Of a stretch of 64,000 nt of DNA, positions 37,425-49,379 are shown one piece after another. The translations under genes and the position numbers were made by a program. The notes beneath the pieces were generated by a model. That model made no database searches, was not told the DNA's origin, and saw only the letters and a list, made by a program, of their open reading frames with translations. Source of the DNA: Diadema setosum (taxonomy: Eukaryota > Echinodermata > Echinoidea > Diadematoida > Diadematidae). Positions within the stretch are counted from its first letter, which is position 1; each line of letters starts with the position of its first letter. Location of the stretch: assembly GCA_033980235.1 (NCBI GenBank), contig CM067062.1:17948301-18012300 (forward strand), written 5' to 3'.

Positions 37425-38274
37425 GGCATGTCTTCATCAGCCCGAAGTTTCAAAATAGCGCGCTCTCTTGCGGTTACCAAACTAGTCAGATGTCAAAATA
37501 GCGCGCTATCTGTGTAGTGAAGACGCAGATAGCGCGCTATCTGTGTAGTGAAGAGGCAGATAGCGCGCTATTTGATCGGGAAAATATCCCCAAAAATCTT
37601 GGTCTAGTTCGTCAACTAGAGCGCTAATTCGTGAGATAGCGCGCTATTTTGGGTGCGTTTCCATCAGCCCGAAATTTTCTTGATCCCTCCACGCTTCTGG
37701 TTAGCCAGCTGGCAATGGAAAACGCATGTATACAAGCTAGTAATTGTGTATAGTACATTACCCCCACGCACGGTGTATTTATCCAGGATCACATACCTAC
37801 TGTTGTTGACATCATTAAAACCAGGGAGGTGATTTCTCTCACCTCCCAAATAAAACTCAGTGTCGTGCATGCTAGCTGTTTTTTGTAAACTTCTTCCTTA
37901 GATGAAGATTCTTGCAGATTGTGTGTATTTTTTATTTGTTTAAACATTGCAATTTGTTAACTTCATATAGGATGCCTCACTGGACAAAAGAGTAGCGTTA
38001 TTAATATCCCTTTGGAGAGAATTTGCTGTACCGCTCACCTCCCTGGTTGTAGTATCGTACATACGGTGATATAGGAGATTTTGAGTGGGGAAATCCACTT
38101 TCGAACCGCGAGCTAGGCAGAGTAATATTGCAAAGTGCGCATGCATTGATTTTCGGACTAATTTCCCGAAGCAGGCTGTTCGAGCTGATGAAGACGCACA
38201 TTCGCTGTATCGGGCTATTTACTAAGACCGCAAAATGTCCCGCTAGTTTGAACTTCGGGCTGATGAAGACACGC
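37425..38274 (-). mobile_element. ~850-bp TIR element, copy 2 (inverted)
   Basis: Aligns in reverse complement with copy 1 over its whole length, including the internal blocks CTCACCTCCCTGGTT, CCAGCTGGCAATGGAAA and TGCAAAGTGCGCATGC. Its ends are GGCATGTCTTCATCAGCCCG and CGGGCTGATGAAGACACGCC. Relative to copy 1 it has an extra ~30-bp unit containing GATAGCGCGCTATC and TGTGTAGTGAAGA (around 37510-37570). It lacks the (CAAA)n expansion. The 17-residue word FGLISRSRLFELMKTHI appears in frames of both copies simply because the DNA is shared. Confidence 0.88.
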
Positions 38275-39140
38275 CTTATGATTGGGAAGCCCGATGTCCT
38301 CCCCCCCCCCCCACCATATCCTATATCCTAGCAAACTGGCTGTTCAAAAGGCACGCTATGAACACTATTGTGATGCATTTCAGAGCATTATATCATGTCA
38401 AGTATTTTTCTCCAAACAATGGGCAGGACGCAGGAACCCACAAACTTTACTTGTCCAACAGTGAACTTTAGCTGTCCAAGGCAAATGGGCATGTTGTGGG
38501 TTTGAAGCATGTTGCATAATACTAGTACTCATTAATAGATCTACAGATTTCATAACACTAGTTTTGTGAAGCATGCATGTAAGCAGCAACTTTGGTTTTG
38601 GTTTTCGTGGTTTATCTGTTTATTTATTTGTTTGTTGGCTTGTTAGCCAAGAAATAATTAAGTTAGTCAAGTTGGTAATAAATCCAATGATGGAGTGGAA
38701 GAAATATAATGACTATATAAACCATGTATAAATGGGCCCTACTTTTGCAATGTGCATCCCCACGTTTACCGGGCACGAAGCAGCAGGTTGCATACAAGGA
38801 CTCAACTTCTCTTGATATTTCTACTATCCAAGTGACCAAAAATTCAAGACAGCAGTGAAAGTCCCTCGCAAACCACAACATCCGAAAGCGAGCTCAGGTT
38901 TGGTAATCGCCCTCCGGTTGCCTCGGAGTCCTCAACACGAGTCACATCCCACGCTGCGATCACTTTTTATCATGAATCATTCATCTCAAGAGGACGCAGT
39001 CAGCCGAGCACTAACACAACAAGGCAGAGGTGGTCACCAAACCAGTCCAACTGCTCGTGGAATTTGCATTCTACATCTGTAAGCAGGATGCATTTATCCA
39101 AGGGGGTATCACACGCCTCCTTGGTTTATCTGATGGAGGC

Positions 39141-39153
39141 ACACATACACACA

Positions 39154-39195
<42 letters not shown>

Positions 39196-39235
39196 CACAC
39201 ACATACATACATACATACATACATACATACACATA
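39141..39235. repeat. (CA)n then (CATA)n compound microsatellite
   Basis: CA repeats with few interruptions pass into about seven tandem CATA units. Confidence 0.97.
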
Positions 39236-40799
39236 TGGGCACTTCCATTAACCACTTTTCACTGTCCATGTTTTGAGAGCCATGTTATGCACACTGCAGG
39301 ACGAAACTCCAATGCTCCGATTTCCCATTCTCGTATCATACTCTGTACGTAAACCATAGATGTCATATTAGCACATTGTTTTAATCAGGAAGAAATCATG
39401 AGAACCTGAAGATGTACGGACTATTGTCAGACAAAACAATACATATCCCCCTCCCTCGTTCCATTCCCTTGTCATTCCCACTTTCATTCTCAAATTGCTC
39501 ACGCATCACTTTGCATCACATCAATATGTGCTGTAATGTCTTTCAGGTGTGACTAAAATAAATGCAACAGCTCTAGAAATACTTCACTTTACATCGGCAA
39601 TACGAGTTGTAGAGACCAATGTTAAAATTAGTCTCGTTCTCCAGACCCATTCTGTGCTGGAAATGGGGGCACGCATTACCTTGAATGGCATGCAGAGATA
39701 AAGATAAATGAGGATTTGTCTTCCTTATCGCAGCTACTCAGCAAATGTGATTCTGGAGAGGAGACGATGATAACAGGTGGATATACAGCTTAACATCCAA
39801 GTCACCGGTAGATAAAATGGCAATCAGACAAAAGAGGAAAATTATCATATCCCCCCTATCTCCTTTGGAACCTGGTCTGGATCACGCGGAGTGGCGGGGC
39901 AAAGCTCGCCGGAGACGCATTTCAGTCAAGCGGAGTTTCCTCCCTCTCTGCTTGCCAACAATGGCAGCAGCGGAGTTACTGCAGGCAGCCTGGGGGCAAG
40001 GGCCAAAAGAGTATGACGATAATTCCTGTGGCTCATTGGCAATGCCAACAAGGGAGTCGGAGCAGCCCTGGTGCAAAAGACGACTGAGAATTAAGCGAGG
40101 GTGGGTAGAAGGGAGGGGTCGAGCGGCAGAGGAGAGAGGGCTTTTGTTGCCCTTGATTGGGTACCGTATCCATTTCTGCACTGTTTGTTTGAACCTTCAC
40201 ACTTCGTTATTTCAACCTGTGCCTTCTGCTTCTTTTGCAATGTTCAGCTGACTTATTCGCACGTGATACACACATACTGAAATACACTTCTGCATGGCAT
40301 TTCTGGCAATATCTGTTGGTTGCATGAATATGCATATATATGCCTAAAAAGTAAAATAGGCTGTAGGCTTTTGTGAAAAAAAAAAATTAAAAATATATTT
40401 CAAAATATCAAATTCCTTTTGTCACAACACTATATTAGGAGGTATACATGTTTATTTTCTGTGAACCAGCAATGATCTTTGTGACAGAGAATGACAAAGT
40501 GAGTCTTTCGTTACTTTTTTACACATCATGCAAAATTGCACAAGGCTGCAAAGCACCTGACATCACCACTTTTATCTATACATTTCAAAATGACATGAGG
40601 CATAACGCAATATAATATCACTCTTCTATTAATAACCACATCTTTCCTGAAATATTCACTTTTGGCCCCCAACAACTCTACATTCCTTTACAGCACAGAT
40701 ACAATTTCTGATCATCCTTTTCTTGTTCTCCCCCTCATTTAATATTCCCTTGAAATTACATCAATCTTCTTTGCCCCCAATCTGCTGCCCCCACAGTGC

Positions 40800-41045
40800 C
40801 ATAATGCGAAGGATATGGGTAAATCATTATTACAGCTTAGCCTCATTAAACTCCTATTAAACTCCAGTCTCAAAATGCCCCATTCTACTTGTGACATTTT
40901 ATGGCGTTTGGATGGCCAGTTTGGCTCTATCGTGTGGGGGAGAGAGAATTCAATTGCTCCTCCAGCCATGAATGGGATTCTCCTATTTTTAGTCGCCCTG
41001 ACATATTGGAGACGAAGCATGACCACAAAAGAGTCTGTAAGTCGC
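40800..41045. promoter_or_regulatory. Candidate cis-regulatory patch
   Basis: Non-repetitive sequence with clustered homeodomain-type words: AAATCATTATTACAGC near 40825, CATTAAACTCCTATTAAACT near 40845, ACATTTTATGGCG near 40895, and AGAATTCAATTG near 40945. The 147-codon plus frame here is not convincing. Inference only. Confidence 0.2.
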
Positions 41046-41983
41046 TCAAAACACACGCTTTCTCCATCTCTCACGCTTCTCTCTTCAATTCCACTGCTTT
41101 TTGATCCAATCTTTCATATTTTTCCTTTCATCCGTACATTCAATCTGATATCTCTTCTTTTTTTGCATGATCTCAAGTTATTTTCTCGTAACATCTATAC
41201 AGGTTCAGTACCGATATTATCCTTACATTCTATATTTCACAATGTATGTCTCTTGTAATGTAATGTAAGACCTCACAATGACCTCAATGTATGTAAGACC
41301 TCGCAAGTCGGTCCTACGTTTTTACATAATCTTACACACATCGCTCCCTTACTTCACTCAGACATTTTGCAATGTAGGTTATAAAATATACATACATACA
41401 TAAATAGTTATTTATCTATCATTTAATATTGACACAATGACAATGTTGACTGACTGATATAGTATGTATCATATTCTACATTATGTACAGTACACTTGTT
41501 AGTCGGCTCCCACTTTATTTTTTTTTTTTGGGGGGGGGAGGGGTAGGTGACACACAATTGTCCACCAGCCAATGGGCATTTCTATGTCTCTTACTTGACC
41601 CCCTCTTCACTAATGCCATTGTTATTCTTTCACCTCTTTCAATAGCCATTATCATTGTGTTGTACCTGATCTTGTTTGATGTTGCCTACCCATTCAATCT
41701 TTATCCTTCACAGGTTGGCCACCCTTGAGCTTAGGGATCATCACTGCTTTCACTTTACCATTTCTTTTGTGTTTGCTCACTCCATTGAAATCCTTCCATA
41801 CCTGATTGACTCAATGCTGTGGACACCCAAAATGCCCCTTTTGCTCTCACTGTTCTGCATCCCTAGCTACTGGGAGATAGTGCATGTTATATTGACATGT
41901 CTGTAGTCTACATATTGAAGAGTATCTACTTTCTATGATTATCATTTTGTCTCCGCTTGCAAACCCTCTCGAGGAGGCTCATA

Positions 41984-42494
41984 ACCCGTTCATACTGCGG
42001 GCAGGTTTCAGAGTCTCCTCGAGGAGGTTTGAAAAACGGTCTCTTGTCTGTTTGTACTGCTTGGGATGGTTTCGCCCAAACAGGCATGACTAGCTATGTT
42101 CCCATGGTAACCAAATTCCCCTCCAGGGCACAGGCTTTTGAATTTCTTACATAACCGCAAACATGATTGAGCGCGACAGTGTGGAAGTTGTGCGGCGTCT
42201 ATCAGCAGCAGTTGGTCATGACGCTGGTTTGTTTGGTAAGCTGGTGATGACCTTTCGTGATAATTTCCGGGTCGGTAAAAAAGCAGCTTCTCAAACCCAC
42301 CGAGTGTTTATACTGCAGCCAAGGCTCTTCGAAGCTGCTATTCATGTGATGACTTCATGAAACAGATCCCTGATCACACCTGATCGGATAGATCTCCTTT
42401 TCTAAATTCTGTTTGTTTGTACTGGGCTGAATGGCTCCTCAAACCTGATGTAGGAGGCTTCAGAACCCTCCCCCTCCCCCAGTATAAATTGGGT
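41984..42494. mobile_element. ~511-bp TIR element with CTCGAG core words
   Basis: The ends ACCCGTTCATACTGCGGGCA and CCCCAGTATAAATTGGGT are imperfect inverted relatives. The pairing continues inward: GGTTTCAGAGTCTCCTC with GAGGAGGTTTGA on the left, and CTCAAACCTGATGTAGGAGG with CTTCAGAACC on the right. The end word recurs inside as TGTTTGTACTG on both sides (near 42048 and 42412). A 65-codon frame at 42163-42360 (starts MIERDSVEVVRRLSAAV) lies in the centre and is not recognised. It may be a remnant or chance. Confidence 0.65.
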
Positions 42495-43082
42495 ATTATT
42501 CCAACTAAATATCATATCCCTCAGAGAAAAACAAAACAGGGGGGGCAGGGAGAGTACTTTATGGAATTGTAACAACAATTACGATTGCAATCAATTTTAC
42601 TGGATATTTCAGGAAAGAAACAGTTAAACTGCATTGCAAGTAGATCATGAAAGAAGAAAGACGGCATATATTGAGCATGAGAAAGAATGTGTCAAGAGAG
42701 AAAGTGGGTATGGGGATTCGTATGCGCCGTGTGGAAGGAAATTCACAAGATTAAAAAAGGACTTCGCACACATGATAGTGACTGATACCATGTTAACTTT
42801 AGCCAAGGGATAGGACATAGCAAACATAGCAACCTTATCTGAGTAAACCACGAGAGTGATGCGTCTTTTACACCTGCTCACGCATCGAGTTACAGAGCTC
42901 GCCGTATCACCGGGGCACTGGGCAGGTGTTACTCTCTCATCGCCGAATTGAAAACCATCCTGTTTGGCGAGAGAGAGGCAGGCAATTGCGACTCATCTGG
43001 CTATTAATTGATTATCGGCCTCCATTTTCTCTTCTTTTTTTTTTAGACCACTCTCCTTCCTCCTTTCTCTTCATCTATTCAT

Positions 43083-43139
43083 GTCTGTCTCTTTGTCTGT
43101 CTGTCTGTCTCCCTTTCTCTGACTCTCTAGCATATGCAC

Positions 43140-43170
<31 letters not shown>

Positions 43171-43172
43171 AA
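43083..43172. repeat. (TGTC)n and (CA)n microsatellites
   Basis: About seven TGTC/CTGT units at 43083-43110, and CA repeats at 43136-43172. Confidence 0.93.
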
Positions 43173-44318
43173 GTCACGATTAATCTGGTTATACAGTACT
43201 GGGTAGAACATTGCCTTTTAGTATTTCAAATGTGTGAAAAACACCGTTTCTGGAGAATAGAGCCCCAGCATGGATCCAACCGGAGTCCAATTTGCTTTGT
43301 AATCGAATCAAGCCCCCACTACACCGCAGAAACACTTTGCAAAATGTGATTAACATTGTTTGAAGGTAAGAAAAGGCCACTCTGCCACATTCGTAAAGCT
43401 TTTGTACCCCCGCCATCTTTCGGTGCTTTTGTTTCTTCCCCGTCATGCCCGTTTTCTTATTTCGGAGCACCAGACCCGCTCCCCTCCAGTCCCACCAGCT
43501 ACACCCATCCACAGGAATCAGAGTCACGCTTGGGTGGGCGAGTCACAAAATCCACTTACAGCCCATGGTTCTACGTAAAGCCTACAGGAAAAGGCAGTGA
43601 AGCATCGAGGAATCAATGAGATAATGGATTCCTATTACTTCTCCCTGAGGTTTTATGGCACTACCAGAAAGGTGGATGCTTGAGATTAGATAGACTGAGA
43701 TAGAGTCCAGCTCTTCTCTAAAATATCTCCTCATCCCCTCTTACAGATGCAGGTCTACCATTGCCTATGGCAAACAGAATTTGTTCCCTTTGAACATCCT
43801 TAATCGCACTGTTGCGGGTATTCACAAGTCAGACCAACCTATTCTTTCTTCTTTTCTTTTTGTTTCTAAAGGTAGAGTAACTGTGCATTACTGTACAATT
43901 GTACTTCTATGGCATGGTTGATTAATAAGCATACAGAACTACCAAAGGGGGACAATGTACACACTTGTTTCTAAAGACATGAGTAGCAAGTCATGGAGAA
44001 AACATACAAAAAACATTGTAAGTAATAAATAGCACAAGTGTATTTTTTTTTTTCAAAATTCTGTACTTGAAGTTGAACTGGTGTGTCATTTCTTATAGAT
44101 GTGGCAGGAAGATATACTCATGTGGCAAACATGTTTGCAGTTTGAAGCTCATGTGCTATTTTATCAGCCAATGCCTCAGATCCCATCTAAGCTTCAGTCA
44201 GTCACTCGAGTAAACAGCTGCCACCTTCTCTAATGTCTAGGGTGAGGTTTGGCTGTGGTTTTGGTCTTGGCTAGAGTAAAGTTGCAACAGCAGGCTTGTA
44301 GAACCATGATCACCCACT

Positions 44319-44431
44319 CAAAAACAAAACAAACAAAACAAAACAAAACAAAAGCAATGGCTGTGAAAAAATTTGATGATCAAAAAAACCATACCATACC
44401 AACCATACCATGCCAACCATACCATACCAAT
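44319..44431. repeat. (AAAAC)n and (CCATA)n repeats
   Basis: AAAAC/AAAC units at 44319-44353, and CCATA/CCAAC units at about 44389-44431, separated by 35 bp of other sequence. Confidence 0.92.
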
Positions 44432-45887
44432 ACAAAAACAAATGTAATAAAAAGATGAAATGCTCTCAAATCCTAATCCATCCTTTTTACACCTTGTGAT
44501 TTGAATGTGCCTTAGTTAAAAGTTACAAGCTTATCATTAAAGTTTAAAACTTCCTAACCAAAGCTACAAGCATTGAACTCAAATAAACTCAAATTAAGGC
44601 CAAACAACTTCATAGAGGCAAGCAACAGATGGCAAAATAAATTCTGGTCACCCTGGTCAGAGGAAGAGCCACAGATTCAATTCACCACGGGGAGTGATCC
44701 ATCTATAATGAGGGACGTTACGGTAACGACAAATCACATGGACACAAATTTGAGAGATAAAGTGTGGGGATGAAACCCAATGCCCTCTTCTCCTAGTGGA
44801 TGTTCATTACATCAAGGTAGTTGGAGGAAAAAGAGGAGGAGGAGGATGGGAGGAGGTGATTTGAAAATGGGCTAGAGATGCGATAACACTCCAGGATGGG
44901 AATGTCTCCCACCGCTACCCTTCAAGTCTCATCCATAACCGTAATTCACACCTCATTTGCAGCACAGCTCCCTGCTTCCGCAGTGATGCAACTGGAGTTC
45001 GTCACAGGTCAAACGCTCGACCCGCAACCGTCACCTTGGCATTCATGAATACATCGGTCCGCTCTATCTCTCCCCCATCACTTACTCTCTCTCTCCTTAT
45101 CTTAGCCCTTAACAGGCAAGATGAGCATATTATGAACATTATCACAACATAGTTGAGTACGACTCTGCATGTCCACATGTGCATGCGCATGCTGACACCA
45201 ACATCCTTGAGAAGGCCCTTTGCTGTGGATCTGTCCACACTGGATGCTTTTATGCCACATATTATTGTAGGCTATATGACAAGAAATCAAGACAACAGGC
45301 CAAACAAAACTACACGCATTTGCAGTTGAAATGAGTCAACTCTGCATTAGTCAAGTCACAAAGACAAATTTCTACCAGGCTGAATTTTATTCTTAAAGAA
45401 AAATATAAGAACATATTGGGTACAAAATGGAAATTAAATAACAACAAATTTACATGGTGTAATCAATATTCAATTATGATCTTAGAATCAAGAAGGTAAA
45501 AGATCATTTTCTGTTCAAAATATTGGACTTGTGCAGAGTTGAGTCTAGTTCATTCCGGTCATCCTATTCCTACATCCATAGAGACACTGGCTTTTTATAT
45601 CATAACAAAATAATGTCCAGTGTATTCACAGTGGGCAATTTCCTGCACTGGTTCATTACTACTGGAAACACTTACACCACATACACACACTCCTACACAC
45701 AGCAAAGTGCACTGACATCAATATCAAAATGACTAACAGTCCATATTTCATGATCCACAACTAAGCAGCACTGAGTCTATTTTTCTGAAATTGTCCCTAT
45801 CGTCTATTTACGATTGCTCATCTCTTCTGTATAAAATATGCATAGGCATTAAACACAAAACATGCCTGTACACAATGACAAAAACCA

Positions 45888-45947
45888 ACACACACACACA
45901 CACACACATACACAATGCAATGTCTCTCTTTTTCTTTCCCTCTATCA

Positions 45948-45988
<41 letters not shown>
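45888..45988. repeat. Two (CA)n microsatellites
   Basis: CA repeats at 45888-45914 and 45949-45988. They explain the Thr-His and Val-Cys frames around them. Confidence 0.97.
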
Positions 45989-45990
<2 letters not shown>

Positions 45991-46312
45991 ACAACTATAT
46001 ACCAATTGAATACCTGTCTGCCATTCATGCACAGGTCTGCCATGCTGAAAATTCCCCCTATTCCCCTACACTGCAGCACACACCCAATGATTCTTGACGT
46101 GTGTGTCGATTTGGCTGAATACATGTTTGCTTGCAGGCGACAATATGTACCGCAGCACATCCTTCAACACACGTCTCTTACAAGAAGAGGAGGGTCCAAC
46201 ACCAAGGGGAGAACTGGGAGGAGAGAAGGTTTCAAGGAGATTAAAGGGGGGATGGGAAGGGAGGGGAAAAGTGCCCCCCCCCCATCCCCTTCCGATATCA
46301 GATGAGGAGTAA

Positions 46313-46858
46313 AGGGTTTTTTACACTTGTGTTTCTTAACCCCGGACTTTCTCTGACCCAGGACTATCGTTAGTCCCGTACCAATTTTTTCAGCTTTTTA
46401 CACTCACCAATTAGTCCCGTACTATCTCTTGTCCGGGGCTAAGGAGAAAACTGACCTTTTTACACTCGTATTTCTTAGCCCCGGACTTTCCAAACCACAT
46501 GAATATTCATAATTACGCTGTGTACTGTACACGTACACGCACGCACCGGCAGCACTTGATTACCTCGTTTCTGATTGGTCAGTGAGGGTCGGACTTCGTC
46601 TCCGTCGCTTAGCCCAGGATTATTTTTTTGTTCTGTTTACACTCACTTGCCTGGCACCCCAATTGCGGTGCTAACCCCTGCTATTTTGCAGGGCCAGATA
46701 GTACCGTACTATCGGTGGGACTAGCCCACTTTGGCAAAAACGAGTGTAAACAAAAAGTGGGCTAAGGATAGTCCCGTACCAACGGTGGGGCTAAGGTCCC
46801 CCCTTAGCCCCACCGTTGGTCCGGGGCTAAGCAAAAATTTACAAGTGTAAAAAGCCCT
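46313..46858. mobile_element. 546-bp TIR element, TAA target duplication
   Basis: Left end AGGGTTTTTTACACTTGTG and right end CAAGTGTAAAAAGCCCT are inverted. TAA flanks both sides (46310-46312 and 46859-46861), the 3-bp duplication typical of PIF/Harbinger. Inside, the end module recurs (TTTTTACACTCGTATTTCTT near 46458, TTTACACTCACC near 46396, GAGTGTAAACAAAAAGTGGG near 46742). It alternates with core words AGTCCCGTAC and CCGGGGCTAAG and their complements, so it would fold into many alternative hairpins. No transposase. Non-autonomous; superfamily inferred. Confidence 0.88.
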
Positions 46859-46988
46859 TAAGGGTGCAGATTACGACAGAGTGGTGTCATTGTGTCATCT
46901 CTGACAAATGAAGCATCCTCCTCCATCTGTTCATGGTACATCCATGTCCTTCAACGCACTGCCATTCTCCTCTGCACCACATTGTAGC

Positions 46989-47232
46989 TACTGTAAACGC
47001 ATACATTTTTGTAGCACGCATACATTTTTGTAGCACATTTATTTTTGCATATTTCGTGCTACTTCTGGCTAATAGCACAAATTCTTAAACCTGTGAAAAT
47101 ATCTTCACAATTTTCTCTGCACATTGTGAATGGGACTACAATTGCGCTGCACGAATTCAACAACCAGTGAATAGGCTTTTGAGTCGCTCAGCGCGAAAAA
47201 TTAATCATGCAAAAATATTAACGTTTGGGGTA
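46989..47232. mobile_element. ~244-bp MITE-like element
   Basis: Left end TACTGTAAACGCATACATTT and right end TATTAACGTTTGGGGTA are weak inverted relatives. A 19-bp unit GCATACATTTTTGTAGCAC is tandemly duplicated at 46999-47036. Interior words (CGCGAAAAATTAA, GCAAAAATATTAACG) resemble the ATTTTCGCG-type element at 54588-55056. No coding capacity. Confidence 0.55.
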
Positions 47233-47373
47233 TAACAAATTTTGTAATGCAGGGTTCCCACTGTCATGTGATTCACTTTGCATGCAATGATTGGCCATCA
47301 GTAGTCGACCATGGAATATTGTTTATGTCTAGCACAATTTGCACCACGATTGAAGTCATGGTCTGAATCGTGC

Positions 47374-47530
47374 AGTAATTGTAGTGACTGTATCAGATCT
47401 TATCAGAGCTAGAGGTCAGTCCTGGCAATCGAGCTGATCGAAGACTATTTTTTACCTGTCTACAACTTTCCTACAACCATCATGATTGCAACGACTGACC
47501 TCAAGATCTGATACAGTCACCACAATTACT
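47374..47530. repeat. Inverted repeat, ~47-bp arms
   Basis: The left arm starts AGTAATTGTAGTGACTGTAT and the right arm ends ATACAGTCACCACAATTACT. They pair over about 46 bp with few mismatches, plus an 11-bp insertion (ATCAGAGCTAG) in the left arm near 47400. The loop is about 53 bp. It may be a foldback element. The ends lack a clear target duplication. Confidence 0.8.
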
Positions 47531-48291
47531 CTATCTAATGTCAACAGCGGCACAGATTGTGACAGACATAAACAGAAATTCTATGATCAACTACTGATGG
47601 CCAGTCGCGGTGTGCATAGCGAACCACTGAAACCCAGTATTAGACACACGTACAACTTGTATAACAACAATATGTACATGTATATCATGACAGTACAACA
47701 CACTTGCTTGCTTTCAATTTGCATAAGTATACATATATCTAGACTACAATTTCTGCTTCTCTTTTACGTCTTTACAATATACAGCATAATCATATATTTT
47801 CCAGGGATCGTTTTCTTTGAAATGGTCAGAAAAAGGAATTGCAGGATCATTTGCAAATTGCTCATGTTTCTCTTGGTAAATATATCAAAATTCAATCTGT
47901 TAGATTGAAATGTTTCTTTATTTGTTCATTTTTTCATATCCTCTTACCTATCTATCTATCACGCCCATCGCTTCCCATTAAACACAATTCTCACTTGACC
48001 TGTTTTCTCATTTGGATTCAATGACAACGTACTGTAATAACGAGGCCCAACCCCATCCACACGCGCCTGTGCAATGTATCCAATTCGAGATCACCTCCCC
48101 ATTTCCAGGCATCATACCGCTTGACCCTCACCACCTCACGGTCACGTATCCCGATCAATCCATACAGACAAAATGCAATTAAGCGCGCGCATACACTCAG
48201 ACAACAAGCAACTGCCTCACCACCAGGCAAAAGACGGGACCCAGAGGGAGCAAGACAGTAGTAGAGTGCCGAATGAGACAACACAAGAAAC

Positions 48292-48363
48292 AGGAGGGGG
48301 GGTAGAAGAGGGGGGTGGAGGAGGGGGGTAGAGGAGGGGGGTAGAGGAGGGGGGTTGGAGGAG
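48292..48363. repeat. ~13-bp G-rich minisatellite
   Basis: About five imperfect units of GGGGGGTAGAGGA. Strongly purine-rich on the plus strand. Confidence 0.92.
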
Positions 48364-48822
48364 ATAGTGAGGCTGCGGAAGACGCTCACATAGAATGTGT
48401 GCATGTCACTATGCATTTCAGCTGATCTATTGCAATCATTATTGCAGCTGCCCTAAACAATTTGCTCCTGTGTTTGATGCACATGTGTATGAAGGGAAGA
48501 GGGGGAAAAAGAGCTGACTCCAAAATCATTGCTCATGCAGGAGAACATTGGGGTGTCTTCTGTGCTAGTTGAGGAAAGCAGAACACAGCCTAGTCACAGC
48601 ACTCCCTCTTCTTCTACTCTAGCTGTTTGTCCTATTATGCTGTATTAATATAAATCCCCATTCCGTGCTATATAGGATACTGTATGTAAACTGTAGACTT
48701 GAGGCATTTATGATAACAAATAACACAAACTTTTAATGGATTGTGTACCATAAAGATACCAACACCAATATGAGTGCATGGGATGACACAGTGAGGTTGG
48801 GTGAATTCGACTTGATTTTTGT

Positions 48823-48836
48823 GGGGGGGGGGGGGG
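48823..48836 (+). repeat. 14-base G run
   Basis: Uninterrupted G homopolymer between a T-rich stretch and TGCC. Confidence 0.95.
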
Positions 48837-49056
48837 TGCCTTCCTCTGTGAAAAGTATCATCCTGGTAATTTCAGCAAGACTCAGTGACTTTTCATGAAA
48901 TCTTACAACTGTACTTGCACAGCTTACATGCCATATGCCAGCCTTTACAATGTATGATGTAGGCCTATTCTTCAAGACCCATAATAAAATTGAAAAAAAA
49001 AGTGCAATATGAGTGAGTTTAATTTTATAGTACCATTTGTATGATATATAATACAA

Positions 49057-49379
49057 ATCATCGGCTGAGAACCAGAAGGAAGCTATCGCATTTTACAATT
49101 TGAGTGTAAATACAAATGAACCAATCAGTTTTCATGAAATAAGGATTTTATTTCAGCAAAAGTGGGTAGATTTATAAGCATTTTTCTAAATTTGGATTAA
49201 AGAGAAACAAGTAGGCCTAAATTTTGATTCGTAACATTTCACTGAAAATTAAAATAATTTAAAATTGTCACCATAATGTAGAGGAGATCGAGCTCTACAA
49301 CATGATACCAATAACTCAATACCCAACCCCCCCCCCCCTCCATATTACGGTAACACCTTTCTGGTTCTCAGCCGATGAT
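49057..49379. mobile_element. 323-bp MITE abutting a coding-like segment
   Basis: Ends ATCATCGGCTGAGAACCAGA and its inverse TCTGGTTCTCAGCCGATGAT match perfectly over the first 20 bp. The inside is AT-rich with a 12-base C run at 49327-49338. No target duplication is apparent. The right end coincides with the end of the open frame at 49380-49620. No coding capacity. Confidence 0.82.

Larger units (their letters stand above)
38275..41983. other. 3.7-kb stretch without a recognised gene
   Basis: No gene recognised. A C run lies at 38301-38312. The patch 39870-40160 is GC-richer and open on both strands (144 aa at 39817-40251 plus, 99 aa at 39882-40181 minus), with no domain. Two imperfect copies of an AATGTATG/TAAGACCTC word lie at about 41258-41305. 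Confidence 0.5.
42495..46309. other. 3.8-kb stretch without a recognised gene
   Basis: No gene recognised. The patch 42860-43030 is non-repetitive and contains TATTAATTGATTATCGG near 43002. Contains CTGT, CA, AAAAC and CCATA microsatellites, annotated separately. Confidence 0.5.

Noticed and set aside
35880..38331. Similar peptides encoded at 35880-36119 (minus) and 38128-38331 (plus)
   Set aside because: They agree only because the two element copies share DNA; no start, domain or codon-level constraint visible.
39817..40251. 144-codon plus and 99-codon minus frames in a GC-richer patch
   Set aside because: Both strands are open because the patch is GC-rich; no recognisable domain, and basic residues cluster without pattern.
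45114..45123. AGGCAAGATG, identical to the start of miR-31
   Set aside because: The match stops after ten bases and the flanks contain no complementary star arm, so no hairpin precursor.
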